Origin: Streptomyces sp. NBC_01262
GTDB taxonomy: Bacteria > Actinomycetota > Actinomycetes > Streptomycetales > Streptomycetaceae
Direction of reading: 5' to 3'
Length of the DNA stretch: 64,000 nt
Assembly: GCF_036226365.1 (NCBI RefSeq)
Contig: NZ_CP108462.1
Location: 1,240,001-1,304,000 of the forward strand
The position numbers and the translations under genes are program-made. Positions within the stretch are counted from its first letter, which is position 1. The number at the start of each line of letters is the position of its first letter. Of the stretch, positions 9,601-17,516 are shown piece by piece. The notes beneath the pieces are model-generated. The model was not told the DNA's origin, searched no databases, and saw only the letters and a list, made by a program, of their open reading frames with translations.

Positions 9601-10626
9601 CCGTTTGAGGACCACGACGGCGCAGCCCTCGGCGCGGCCGATGCCGTCGGCGGACCGGGAGAACGGCTTGCACCGGCCGTCGGGTGCCAGGGCCCCGGCG
9701 CGGCCGAAGGCGACGGTGACGGCGGGTGACAGCAGCACGTTGGCCCCGGCGGCGAGCGCCGTGTCGCATTCGCCGCCGCGCAGGGCGGTGCACGCCTGGT
9801 GGACGGCGACGAGGGAGGAGGAGCACGCGGTGTCGACGGCGACGCTCGGGCCGCGAAGGTCGTACGCATAGCTGATCCTGCCCGCCGAGACCGAGGTGGC
9901 GGCCCCGGTGGTGGCCCAGGGGTCGACGGTTGCCGGGTCGGCGCCGGTGAGTTGGCCGTAGTCGTGGGCGCAGACGCCGACGAAGACCCCGGTGGCGGTT
10001 CCGGCCAGGGACGCGGCGGGGATGGCGGCGTGGTCGAGGGCCTCCTGGGCGACCTCCAGCAGCATGCGCTGCTGCGGGTCCATGGCGTCGGCCTCGCGCG
10101 GGGTGATGCGGAAGTAGGCGGCGTCGAATCCGGTGAGGGTGTCGTCGTCGAGGTAGCCGCCCCAGGGGTTGGCGTCCGGTGGCGCCTGGGCGACGAAGTC
10201 CCGCCAGCGTCCTTCGGGTACCCGGCCGATGGCGTCGGTTCCCTCGACGAGCAGCCGCCAGTAGTCACCGGGTCCTCGCACACCGCCGGGGAGCCGGCAG
10301 CCGACGCCGACCACGGCGACCGGTTCGTCGTCGGTCCTCTGCCGTGGCTCGCGCACGGCCTGCGGGCTGCCGGGGACCGTGCCGCTGGTGAGCAGGGTGA
10401 CGAGCGCGTCGACGGTGGGCGTCTCCCACAGCAGCGTCGCGGGCAGTTCCCGGCCGAGTACGCGGGCCAGTTCTCCGGCGAGAGCGACCGCGTCCCGGGA
10501 GGACATCCCGAGTTCCACCAGCGGCCGGTCGCCGGCGATGTCCGCGGCGGGGAGCCCGGACCAGTGGGCGACCCGTTCGACGACCAGCCGCCGCAGGTCG
10601 GCGGGGCGGTCCGGGTGCGCGCTCAT
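6613..10626 (-). CDS. type I polyketide synthase ACP-KS-AT-ACP-TE, Pks13-like condensing enzyme
   Basis: 1337 residues. Domains: N-terminal ACP about 8-82 (LGMSSRDAV, Ser43); KS about 101-520 (DTACSS Cys268, EAHGTGTP His403, NLGHLEA His443); AT about 620-905 (GHSMGE Ser715, His816); second ACP about 990-1060 (LGLDSL Ser1023); thioesterase about 1085-1337 (GGWSFGG Ser1151, LIDA Asp1178, PGHH). There is no KR, DH, ER or methyltransferase domain. This is exactly the domain order of mycobacterial Pks13 (about 1730 residues), which joins two fatty chains by Claisen condensation. The gene overlaps the fatty-acyl-AMP ligase gene by ATGA. The AT motif before the catalytic His is GAGH, neither malonyl (HAFH) nor methylmalonyl (YASH) type. 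Product not known. Confidence 0.92.
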   Translation of the reverse strand: MSAHPDRPADLRRLVVERVAHWSGLPAADIAGDRPLVELGMSSRDAVALAGELARVLGRELPATLLWETPTVDALVTLLTSGTVPGSPQAVREPRQRTDDEPVAVVGVGCRLPGGVRGPGDYWRLLVEGTDAIGRVPEGRWRDFVAQAPPDANPWGGYLDDDTLTGFDAAYFRITPREADAMDPQQRMLLEVAQEALDHAAIPAASLAGTATGVFVGVCAHDYGQLTGADPATVDPWATTGAATSVSAGRISYAYDLRGPSVAVDTACSSSLVAVHQACTALRGGECDTALAAGANVLLSPAVTVAFGRAGALAPDGRCKPFSRSADGIGRAEGCAVVVLKRLSDALRDGDRILALITATAVNSDGRSNGLMAPSPAAQRALLETAYARAGLDPATVDYVEAHGTGTPLGDPIEAGALADVLGRTRHPDQPLLLGSVKSNLGHLEAAAGVVGLVKAVLALHHGIVPGSLHCDFPALDDQRLRVVTEPEPWPRYGGTATAGVSAFGFGGTNAHAVLEEWRPAQPAARVPLAHGAATMLQLSDADPARVRHTAARLADWFDTPGGSATRLQDVVRTLAGRAGRGSARAAVVAHDRDGLTAALRTLAAGRPHPRVSTGDRDRLGPGAVWVFSGYGTQWTAMGHQLLRCEPAFAAAVEKLEPVLAAGCGISLYELLAACTDDDLRDVETAQPLLYGTQVALAELWRSYGVEPAAVIGHSMGEVAAAVVAGALDPADGARVIAVRSRLLATLRGGSMAVVDLTDDELGDLDRRFPGVHLAVHSSPGQKIVTGEASAVALLVEHFAAHGRTARTMHVQGAGHSPQVEPLLPELTARLSGIRGRTGGAVRVYSTVHDDPTHTCAFDAAHWTANLRRPVRLAGALAAAAADGHTVFIEISPHPVLLHPLAETLPDALHLPTLRRGNAAALTFRSQLAALHAAGHPLPARLLHPHGEVVDVPLPAWRHTRHWWTDAHSGPPDPVPDSVPPPDPGTGAGTVTERLIRHIAAVSGHLPEQLTPDTPLTDLGLDSLMAARLRTAAEREFGVAPALRDLLLAGTVQAAADAITRAPHRDRRERMPYPLRALRPAGDRPPLVLAHAAGGTPDVYRPLAGLLAPGLPVYGLDRAEEADTVAAKARMCAEAIRKAWPDGRYRIGGWSFGGFVAQETARLLAAEFAPPDAVVLIDAVRPLARPPGRTAWDVARAHFEGFATYVSRTYGARLDLPYRELAGLDDRARIDLVLEALRAVADIPPAALEHQRASYLDLRTGEAHTPRPYDGRVILYRATEPAPHTVRDPAYEREDDALGWDELCPDLEIVRIPGHHLSLLDPPHAQAIADHLNRALG

Positions 10627-12416
10627 GACGTGCCTCGCTCGGGGAACTCGTAGGAGCCGCTGAGATAGCGGGCGCGGGCCAGTGTGCGGGAGACCTTGCC
10701 GCTGGAGGTGCGGGGCACGGTGCCGGGCGGCACGAGCAGCACCGCGGCCAGCCGCAGGCCGTGCCGGGCGGAGACGGCGGCGCGCACCGCGGCGGCGACC
10801 TCCTCGGGGTCGCGGGCCTGCGGGGGCAGGCCGCGGGCGTGCTCGGCGACGACCACCGCGGACTCGGCGGCGATGACGGCGCCGGTGACGGGGACGGGGA
10901 CGGCGAAGGCGGCGAGGCGGTCGGGGCGTATCGCCGGGTGGGCGGCCTGCGCGGTGCCCTCGACGTCCTGCGGGTAGTGGTTGCGGCCGTCCACGATGAT
11001 CAGGTCCTTCAGGCGGCCGGTGACCAGGAGCTGCCCGTCGAGCATCGTGCCGAGATCGCCGGTGCGCAGCCAGTGGCCGGGCAGGCGCCCCAGCCGGGCG
11101 TGGAAGGTCTCACGGGTCTGCCGCTCACTGCCCGCGTAGCCGCGGCCGGTGTTGGGCCCCTGGACCCAGATCTCGCCCACCTCCCCCGTGGGCAGGACGG
11201 TCGCGGTGGCCGGGTCGACGATGCGCACCCGCTGGCCGACGGGTTCGCCGCAGGCGGCGAGCAGGACGGCGGCGGGGTCACCGGGTGCGACGGGCAGGGC
11301 CTTGCCCGCCGCCAGGGCCTCGCGGTCCAGGGCGTAGCGGCGCAGCGGCTGTCCGGGCCGGTGGGCGCTGACGAAGACGGTGGCCTCGGCGAGCCCGTAG
11401 GACGGGCAGTGGACGTCGGCCGGAAGGCCCAGGCCGGCGAAGGCGGCGTGGAAACGGTCGGCGGTCTCCGGTCGCACGGGTTCGCTGCCATTGGCGAGCG
11501 CGGCCACCCGGTCCAGCCGGAGGCCCGCCTTGTCCTCGTCGGTGACGACGGCCGCGCAGTAGTCGTACGCGAAGTTCGGCGCCGCGCTGAGGGCGCCCGG
11601 GTGGTCGGACAGCAGGCGCAGCCAGCGGGCGGGCCGCTGCAGGAAGGCCACGGGATCCATGAGGACGGACAGCAGACCGCGTACGACGGGGGCGGCGACG
11701 CTGAGCACCAGCCCCATGTCGTGGTACAGCGGCAGCCAGCCGACCATGGTGAGGCGGAGCGTGTCGGCGCCGTACGCGGCGAGCGCCTGGCGGGCGTTGG
11801 CCACGACGTTGGCGTGCGAGATCTCGACGCCGGCGGGGAACCGGGTGGATCCGGAGGTGTACTGGAGGTAGGCGGTCGCCTGTTCGTCCAGTACGGGCGG
11901 CTGCCGGTCACCGGCCTCCTCGTCCGGGACGAGGTCGGTGACGATCAGGCGGGGCCGCAGGTCATGCGCCTCCAGGAAGGCGCGTACCGTCCCGGCGGCA
12001 GCGCTGGTGGTGAGGACGGCAGAGGGCCGGGCGTCGGCCAGGACCCCGGCCAGGCGGTCGGCGTGTCCGGGCAGATCGGGGGTGAACAGGGGGACGGCGA
12101 CGGTGCCGGCGGTGAGCGCGGCGAGGAAGCCGATGACGTATTCGGTGCCCTGGGGGCTGAGAAGGGCGACGCGTTCGCCGGGGGCCACGGTGTCCGCGAT
12201 CCGGGCGGCGACCGCGCGGGTGCGTACGTCGACGCGCTGCCAGGTGAGCGTACGGTGGCTGCCCCGTAAGCCGGGCGATGGGTGGTCGGCGAAGACGAAC
12301 GCGCGGCGGCCGGGGGTGCGGCGGGCCCAGTGGGCGACATGGGCGGGGAGGGTGGCCAGGTGGTCCGGTGCCGCGGGTGATGTGCCGGGAGCGTGCGGAA
12401 GGGCGTGCGCGGGCAT
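10623..12416 (-). CDS. fatty-acyl-AMP ligase, FadD32-like
   Basis: A 597-residue ANL-family enzyme. ATG 12416 is preferred because GAGGAG precedes it; a GTG at 12482 abuts the upstream stop. The ATP motif is LQYTSGSTRFPAGVEISHAN, and further motifs are GWLPLYHDMGL, YGLAEATVFV, WLRTGDLG, GRNHYPQDVE and a C-terminal VPRTSSGKVSR. These match FAAL/FadD32 proteins, which make fatty-acyl-AMP and pass the acyl chain to the N-terminal ACP of a PKS rather than to CoA. It overlaps the PKS gene by 4 nt. The likely role is to load the longer chain onto the PKS. Confidence 0.93.
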   Translation of the reverse strand: MPAHALPHAPGTSPAAPDHLATLPAHVAHWARRTPGRRAFVFADHPSPGLRGSHRTLTWQRVDVRTRAVAARIADTVAPGERVALLSPQGTEYVIGFLAALTAGTVAVPLFTPDLPGHADRLAGVLADARPSAVLTTSAAAGTVRAFLEAHDLRPRLIVTDLVPDEEAGDRQPPVLDEQATAYLQYTSGSTRFPAGVEISHANVVANARQALAAYGADTLRLTMVGWLPLYHDMGLVLSVAAPVVRGLLSVLMDPVAFLQRPARWLRLLSDHPGALSAAPNFAYDYCAAVVTDEDKAGLRLDRVAALANGSEPVRPETADRFHAAFAGLGLPADVHCPSYGLAEATVFVSAHRPGQPLRRYALDREALAAGKALPVAPGDPAAVLLAACGEPVGQRVRIVDPATATVLPTGEVGEIWVQGPNTGRGYAGSERQTRETFHARLGRLPGHWLRTGDLGTMLDGQLLVTGRLKDLIIVDGRNHYPQDVEGTAQAAHPAIRPDRLAAFAVPVPVTGAVIAAESAVVVAEHARGLPPQARDPEEVAAAVRAAVSARHGLRLAAVLLVPPGTVPRTSSGKVSRTLARARYLSGSYEFPERGTS

Positions 12417-12482
12417 GGTGGAGCTCCTCACGTCACTGGTCGTGTCCCCGTCCGGGGGGGTGTGGTTACGGCTTCGCTTCAC

Positions 12483-14090
12483 TCACAGCGGGATGTTGCC
12501 GTGCCGCCGGTCGGGGACGGCGGCACGTTTGGTGCGCAGCGTGCGCAGGGCCCGGGTGATGTGCGCCCGGGTGGTGCTCGGCGCGATGACCGCGTCGATG
12601 TAGCCGCGCGCGGCGGCCGCGTAGGGGGTGGCCCAGGCCGTCTCGTACTCCTCCACGAGCTTCGCCCTCAGGTCCGCCGCGGTCTGCTCGCCGACGGCGG
12701 CCGCCGCGGCGAGTTCGCGGCGGTGCAGGACGCTGACCGCGCCCTCGGCGCCCATCACGGCGATCCGGGCGGTGGGCCAGGCCAGGTTGACGTCGGCGCC
12801 GAGGTGCTTGGAGCCCATGACCGCGTATCCGCCGCCGTAGGCCTTGCGGACCACGACGGTGACCTTGGGCACGGTGGACTCGGCGTACGCGTACAGCAGC
12901 TTGGCGCCGCGCCGGATGATCCCGCTCTGTTCCTGGTGGGTGCCCGAGAGGTAGCCGGGGACGTCGGTGAAGGTCAGCAGCGGGATGCCGAAGGCGTCGC
13001 AGAAGCGCACGAAGCGGGCCGCCTTCTCGGAGGCGTCGATGTCCAGGACTCCGGCGGCGTGCAGCGGCTGGTTGGCGACGACGCCGACCGAGCGGCCCTC
13101 GACCCGGGCCAGGGCGCACAGGATGTTGGGCGCGAACAGCTCGTGCACCTGGAGCAGTTCGCCGTCGTCGACGACCGTGCGCAGGATCTCGCGCATGTCG
13201 TACGCGGTCTCGGGCCGGTCGGGGATGATGCCGTCCAGGCGGCAGTCGTCAGGGGTGGGGTCGAGGACGCGGGGTGCGTGGGCGTACTCGGGCGGGCTCT
13301 CGCGGTTGTTCGCCGGAAGGTAGGAGAGCAGGACGCGGACGATGTCGAGGGCGTCGTCCTCGTCCTCGGCGAGGAAATGAGCGTTGCCGTTCCGGGAGTT
13401 GCTGGCGCGGGCGCCGCCGAGTTCCTCGGCCGTCGTACGCTCCCCGGTCACGGCCTCGATGACGTCCGGGCCGGTGACGAACATGTGCGAGGTGCCGTCG
13501 ACCATGACGGTGAAGTCGGTGATGGCCGGCGAATAGGCGGCGCCGCCCGCGCACGGGCCCATGATCACGGAGATCTGCGGGATGACGCCCGAGGCCTGGA
13601 CGTTGCGGCGGGCCAGTTCGGCGTAGAGGGCGAGGGCGGCCACGCCCTCCTGGATGCGGGCTCCACCGGAGTCGTTGAGACCGATGACCGGGCACCCGGT
13701 CTTCAGAGCCAGGTCCATCGTGCTGACGACCTTCTCCCCGAACGCCTCGCCCATGCTGCCGCCGTGGACCGTGGCGTCCTGCGCGAACACACACACCTGG
13801 CGCCCGTCGACGGTGCCGGTGCCGGTGACCACGCCGTCGCCGTACGCCGCGTCGCCGGTGCCGCTGCGGGCGCTCACCAACGCGCCGGTCTCGATGAAGG
13901 AGCCCCGGTCCAGCAACCGCGCGACGCGTTCACGGGCCGTGAGCCGGCCGCGAGCGGCCTGCCGGGCGACGGCCGCCGCGGAGCCGCCGGCCAGGGCCCG
14001 CTGGTGTCGGGCGGCGAGGTCCGCGAGACGTTCCGCGGTTGTACGCACAGCGGGCGCGGGCGATCCCACGGTTTCCGCAATCGAGGTCAC
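12483..14090 (-). CDS. acyl-CoA carboxylase beta subunit, AccD4/PccB-like
   Basis: 535 residues from GTG 14090, preceded by GAAGGAGG. Carboxyltransferase motifs include LNDSGGARIQEG and IMGPCAGGAAYSPAITDF in the N half, and DVPGYLSGTHQEQ with GIIRRGAKLLYAYAE in the C half. The family transfers CO2 from biotin to an acyl-CoA. In the acyl-CoA pocket, S. coelicolor PccB has Asp422 in a GGAYDVMGSKHLGAD context; here the segment reads GGGYAVMGSKHLGAD, with Ala in place of Asp, suggesting altered chain specificity. No alpha (biotin) subunit is adjacent, so it would borrow one encoded elsewhere. First gene of the four-gene minus-strand operon. Confidence 0.93.
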   Translation of the reverse strand: MTSIAETVGSPAPAVRTTAERLADLAARHQRALAGGSAAAVARQAARGRLTARERVARLLDRGSFIETGALVSARSGTGDAAYGDGVVTGTGTVDGRQVCVFAQDATVHGGSMGEAFGEKVVSTMDLALKTGCPVIGLNDSGGARIQEGVAALALYAELARRNVQASGVIPQISVIMGPCAGGAAYSPAITDFTVMVDGTSHMFVTGPDVIEAVTGERTTAEELGGARASNSRNGNAHFLAEDEDDALDIVRVLLSYLPANNRESPPEYAHAPRVLDPTPDDCRLDGIIPDRPETAYDMREILRTVVDDGELLQVHELFAPNILCALARVEGRSVGVVANQPLHAAGVLDIDASEKAARFVRFCDAFGIPLLTFTDVPGYLSGTHQEQSGIIRRGAKLLYAYAESTVPKVTVVVRKAYGGGYAVMGSKHLGADVNLAWPTARIAVMGAEGAVSVLHRRELAAAAAVGEQTAADLRAKLVEEYETAWATPYAAAARGYIDAVIAPSTTRAHITRALRTLRTKRAAVPDRRHGNIPL

Positions 14091-14230
14091 AGCCACCTCC
14101 TTCGGGCCTTGCGAGCATCGCAGCCCTCCTGAGGTGCGGTCTTCCTTTGCGCTCCCAATGTGAGGTTGTTGAGTGGCCCGGGGCCCGCGTTCGTAGACGG
14201 AGTACAACCGGACGACACCAGGACCGGAGG

Positions 14231-16234
14231 TCAGGGCAGGAATGCGGTGGCGACCGCCGCGCCTTCGCGGACGAAGACCGGGATGCGCTCCAAGGGCGCA
14301 GGGACGCCGGCGAGTTCGACGCCGCCCCGGTGAACCTCTCCGGTGGCGGTGTCGGTCCAGCGGGCGCGACCTGGCAGGTAGACCGGGCGGGCGCGGGATC
14401 CGGCCTCGGTGACCGGGGCGACCAGCACGTCGGGGCCGAGCAGGAACTGGTCCTCGACGTCCCAGGCCCGCGCGTCGTCGGGGAAGCCGAAGAAGAGCGG
14501 CCGCATCACCGGGGCGCCCTCGCGGTGCGCCTGCTCCGCGAGCTCGTGCAGGTAGGGGCGCAGCCTTTCGCGCAGCCTGAGGTGTTCGCGGAGGATCGGA
14601 TACGCCTGCTCGCCGTAGGACCAGACCTCGTTGGGGCCGCCGGTGATCTCCGCCGTGAACGCCTGGTTGGGTGCCCGGTCGCCGTGCAGGCGCATGACCG
14701 GGCTGAAGGTCCCGTACTGGAACCAGCGGACCAGCAGTTCCTGGTAGTGCGGGTCGGCCGGGTCGCCGCCCTGGAAGCCGCCGATGTCGGTGTTCCACCA
14801 AGGGATACCGGACATCGCGACGTTGAGCCCGGCCGGGATCTGCTGGGCCAGCGACGCGAAGGTGGGTGCGATGTCACCCGACCAGAGCGAGGCGCCGTAC
14901 CGCTGGCTGCCGGCCCACGCGGAGCGGGTCAGGCTGAACGGTCGCTCGTCTCCGGCCTCCCGGAGTCCCTCGGCTACGGCGCGGGCCTGCCAGACCCCGT
15001 AGAGGTTGCCGACCTCTGCGCCGGAGCCGGCGCCGTAGACCGCGCGGGCCGCCGGCTCCGGGGGCAGGTCGGGTTCGCAGGCGTCCAGCCAGAAGGCGGT
15101 GACGCCGAGCGCGTGGTAGTGCGCGCGCAGTTGCTCCCAAAGGTGCCGGCGGGCGGCGGGGACGGACGGGTCGAGGTAGGCGGTCGGCTGGTGGTCGGCC
15201 CCGTGCCCGCGGGCCGGCCAGGGGAAGGTGAGCACCCCGCCCCGGCTGTCGGCGACGAGGTGCCCGGCGTCGTGCAGCGCCTGGTAGTTGGTGCTGGTGG
15301 GCTCCACCGTGGGCCACACGGAGACGGCGAGCCGGACGCCGAGCGCGCCGAGTTCCTCGACCATGGCCCCGGGGTCGGGCCAGTCGGTGGGGTCGAAGTC
15401 CCAGTCGCCCATCCGGGTCCAGTGGAAGAAGTCGCAGACGATGACGGAGAGCGGCAGCCGCCGCTCCTTGTACTCGCGGGCGACGGCGAGCAGTTCGTCC
15501 TGGGTGCGGTAGCGGAGCTTGGACTGCCAGAACCCGGACGCCCAGTCGGGGATCAGCGGTGGGTGCCCGGTCGCGTCGGCGTAGCAGGCCATGATCTCGG
15601 CGGGGGTGTCGCCCGCGGTGATCCAGTAGTCGATCCGGCGAGCCTCGTCGGCGACCCAGCGGGTGGCGTCCGCGCCCAGTTCGACACGGCCCACGGCCGG
15701 GTTGTTCCACAACAGGCCGTAGCCGCGCGAGGAGTGGAGGAAGGGGATCGCTGCGACGGTGTTGCCCTGGACCAGGTCGACGACCAGGCCCTTCTGATCG
15801 AGTCGGCCGTGCAGGTGCTGGCCCAGGCCGTGCAGGCGCTCGCCCGGGTAAGCCTCGAAGCTCTGCGCGAGCCGATAGCGCCCCTCCCCCAGTGGCGCGT
15901 GCACGCGGGCCGACGGGTACCAGGTGTAGGGGTGCTTCTCCGCCAGCAGTTCGCGGCCGGTGGCGGTGTGCAGGAAGCGCAGCCTGCCGTCGGCGCCGGC
16001 CTCGACCGTGAGCCGCCCGTTGACGATCCGGGCGGTCCCGTCCGGGTGAACGCTCACCGTCGGGGCGGCGCCCGGCGGCGGGCCGTCGAGCGCGCCCGGC
16101 AGCGCCGGGTCGTCCAGGCCCTGTGCGGCACGGGCACGGACCCGGACCGCGTGCGGCCCCCACGGCTCGACGACCAGGAACTCCTGCGCGGTGCGCCGTT
16201 CGAGAACGCCGTCCTGCTCGGTGCAGGGAGTCAT
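14231..16234 (-). CDS. GH31 family alpha-glycosidase, possible alpha-xylosidase
   Basis: A 667-residue protein whose ATG overlaps the lacI stop (ATGA), so translation is coupled to the repressor gene. The TIM-barrel carries FWLDACEPDL with predicted nucleophile Asp384 and LWSGDIAP with acid/base Asp454, followed by GIPWWNTDIGGFQG. No signal peptide is visible, so it should act in the cytoplasm on imported oligosaccharides. WLDAxEP-type GH31 proteins are often alpha-xylosidases, but alpha-glucosidase activity is equally possible from sequence alone. The LacI context and importer next door support a catabolic role. Confidence 0.88.
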   Translation of the reverse strand: MTPCTEQDGVLERRTAQEFLVVEPWGPHAVRVRARAAQGLDDPALPGALDGPPPGAAPTVSVHPDGTARIVNGRLTVEAGADGRLRFLHTATGRELLAEKHPYTWYPSARVHAPLGEGRYRLAQSFEAYPGERLHGLGQHLHGRLDQKGLVVDLVQGNTVAAIPFLHSSRGYGLLWNNPAVGRVELGADATRWVADEARRIDYWITAGDTPAEIMACYADATGHPPLIPDWASGFWQSKLRYRTQDELLAVAREYKERRLPLSVIVCDFFHWTRMGDWDFDPTDWPDPGAMVEELGALGVRLAVSVWPTVEPTSTNYQALHDAGHLVADSRGGVLTFPWPARGHGADHQPTAYLDPSVPAARRHLWEQLRAHYHALGVTAFWLDACEPDLPPEPAARAVYGAGSGAEVGNLYGVWQARAVAEGLREAGDERPFSLTRSAWAGSQRYGASLWSGDIAPTFASLAQQIPAGLNVAMSGIPWWNTDIGGFQGGDPADPHYQELLVRWFQYGTFSPVMRLHGDRAPNQAFTAEITGGPNEVWSYGEQAYPILREHLRLRERLRPYLHELAEQAHREGAPVMRPLFFGFPDDARAWDVEDQFLLGPDVLVAPVTEAGSRARPVYLPGRARWTDTATGEVHRGGVELAGVPAPLERIPVFVREGAAVATAFLP

Positions 16235-17283
16235 CGCTCGGGGATTCCCAGGGCGCGGCGACCCGCCCGCGGGCGCAAGGGGGCGCGGGTGGTGCTGGAG
16301 CGGAGCGAGATGGGTGGGGCGAGCAGGATGTGCCGGGGCGCTGTGGAAGGCGCCTGGATGCGTTCGCCGAGGAGGGTGACGGCCTTGGCTCCCATCTCGT
16401 GTGCCGGTACGTCGGCCGCGGTGAGCGGGGGTCTGAAGTCCTCCGCCCAGCGGCGGGCGGCCACGCCGGTGATGGAGAAGTCCTCCGGTACGCGGATGCC
16501 GGCCTCGCCCAGGGCGTGCTGGATGCCGGGCAGGGCCGCCTCGTTGATGGTGACGATCGCGGTGATGTCCGGTTGGTCGCGCAGCAGTTCGCGCATGCAC
16601 GCCTGACCGGAGCGCGCGTCGTCGCCGCACGGCTGGTCCACGCCGCGCAGGCCGCGTTCCAGCAGCCCGTCGGTGAAGCCCTGCTTTGCTCGGTGGCCCG
16701 GTCCGTAGCCCGAGGCGACAAGCTCGGGAGACCGGTTGATGAGGGCTACGTGGGTGTGCCCGAGGTCGGCCAGGTGGTGCACGGCGCTGCGGATCAGGCC
16801 CGCGTAGTCCACGTCGATCCAGCACATCTGCTCGTCGGCGGCGGTGTGCCCGATGCCGACGAAGGGCAGCCCGGCCTGCTGGAGCCGGCCCACCCGGGAG
16901 TCCTCCAGGCGGATCTCCATCAGGATCGCCCCGTCGACGCGGCCCTCGGACAGCAGGCGTTCGAACGACCGGTCGTGATCGCCCCCTGAGGGCGACAGCA
17001 GTACGTCCAGGTCCACGAGTGCGGCGGCTTCCACGACGCTGGCCACGAAGTCGAGCTGCATGTGGGTGAGCTGCCGGCTGGCCGGGGGGATGACCAGGCC
17101 GATGGTGCGGCTGCGGCCCTCGGCGAGGGCGCGGGCCGTGGCGTTGGGGCGGTACCCGAGTTCGTCGATGACGTCCTGGATGCGCTTGCGGGTCTGCGGG
17201 GAGACGGCACGTTTGCCACTGAGGGTGTACGAGACGGTGCTGCGCGACACCCCGGCCCGGCGCGCGATCTCTCCGATGTTCAT
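16231..17283 (-). CDS. LacI-family transcriptional repressor
   Basis: 350 residues from ATG 17283, preceded by GGGGAG. The N-terminal HTH is MNIGEIARRAGVSRSTVSYT with a hinge YRPNATARALAEG; residues 60-340 form a periplasmic-binding-protein-like effector domain. It is divergent from the sugar ABC operon, and three copies of a GAAYCGGTTC-type palindrome lie in the intergenic region, one near its own start, so it probably represses both directions and itself. The inducer is probably the sugar handled by the adjacent importer. Confidence 0.93.
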   Translation of the reverse strand: MNIGEIARRAGVSRSTVSYTLSGKRAVSPQTRKRIQDVIDELGYRPNATARALAEGRSRTIGLVIPPASRQLTHMQLDFVASVVEAAALVDLDVLLSPSGGDHDRSFERLLSEGRVDGAILMEIRLEDSRVGRLQQAGLPFVGIGHTAADEQMCWIDVDYAGLIRSAVHHLADLGHTHVALINRSPELVASGYGPGHRAKQGFTDGLLERGLRGVDQPCGDDARSGQACMRELLRDQPDITAIVTINEAALPGIQHALGEAGIRVPEDFSITGVAARRWAEDFRPPLTAADVPAHEMGAKAVTLLGERIQAPSTAPRHILLAPPISLRSSTTRAPLRPRAGRRALGIPER

Positions 17284-17330
17284 GTGCTCCCCACACCTCC
17301 GGCTATCACCGTACGCAGTATCCGATGCTT

Positions 17331-17342
17331 CGAATCGGTTCG
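17331..17342. promoter_or_regulatory. LacI operator half-copy near lacI start
   Basis: CGAATCGGTTCG is a near-palindrome differing by one base from the two CGAACCGGTTCG copies 140 bp away. It lies about 50 bp upstream of the lacI start codon, where binding would give autorepression. Operator identity is inferred from the repeat pattern. Confidence 0.65.
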
Positions 17343-17471
17343 CCATCCTACTACCCACCGATGACGTCGGCACGCTGATCCGATTCTCCTCCGGGGCACC
17401 CCATGGCAGGGCAGAAGGGAAAAGTCGCCGTGTCGTATGTCTTGACCGGGCGCAGCGGCAGACCTACCGTC

Positions 17472-17504
17472 CTGTCGAACCGGTTCGCGGAACCGGTTCG
17501 ACAG
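17472..17504. promoter_or_regulatory. tandem LacI operator upstream of sugar ABC operon
   Basis: A perfect inverted repeat with 15-bp arms (CTGTCGAACCGGTTC and its complement) around a 3-bp GCG spacer, ending 12 bp before the substrate-binding-protein start. Each arm holds the self-palindrome GAACCGGTTC, giving two adjacent LacI-type sites that would overlap the leader and ribosome-binding region of the operon. Confidence 0.8.
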
Positions 17505-17516
17505 AAGGGATCCACC

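Noticed and set aside
13930..14118. 62-codon ORF with a good ribosome-binding site just upstream of the accD start
   Set aside because: It runs out of frame into accD, has no motif, and the GTG at 14090 with GGAGG is the better start. A leader peptide role cannot be supported.
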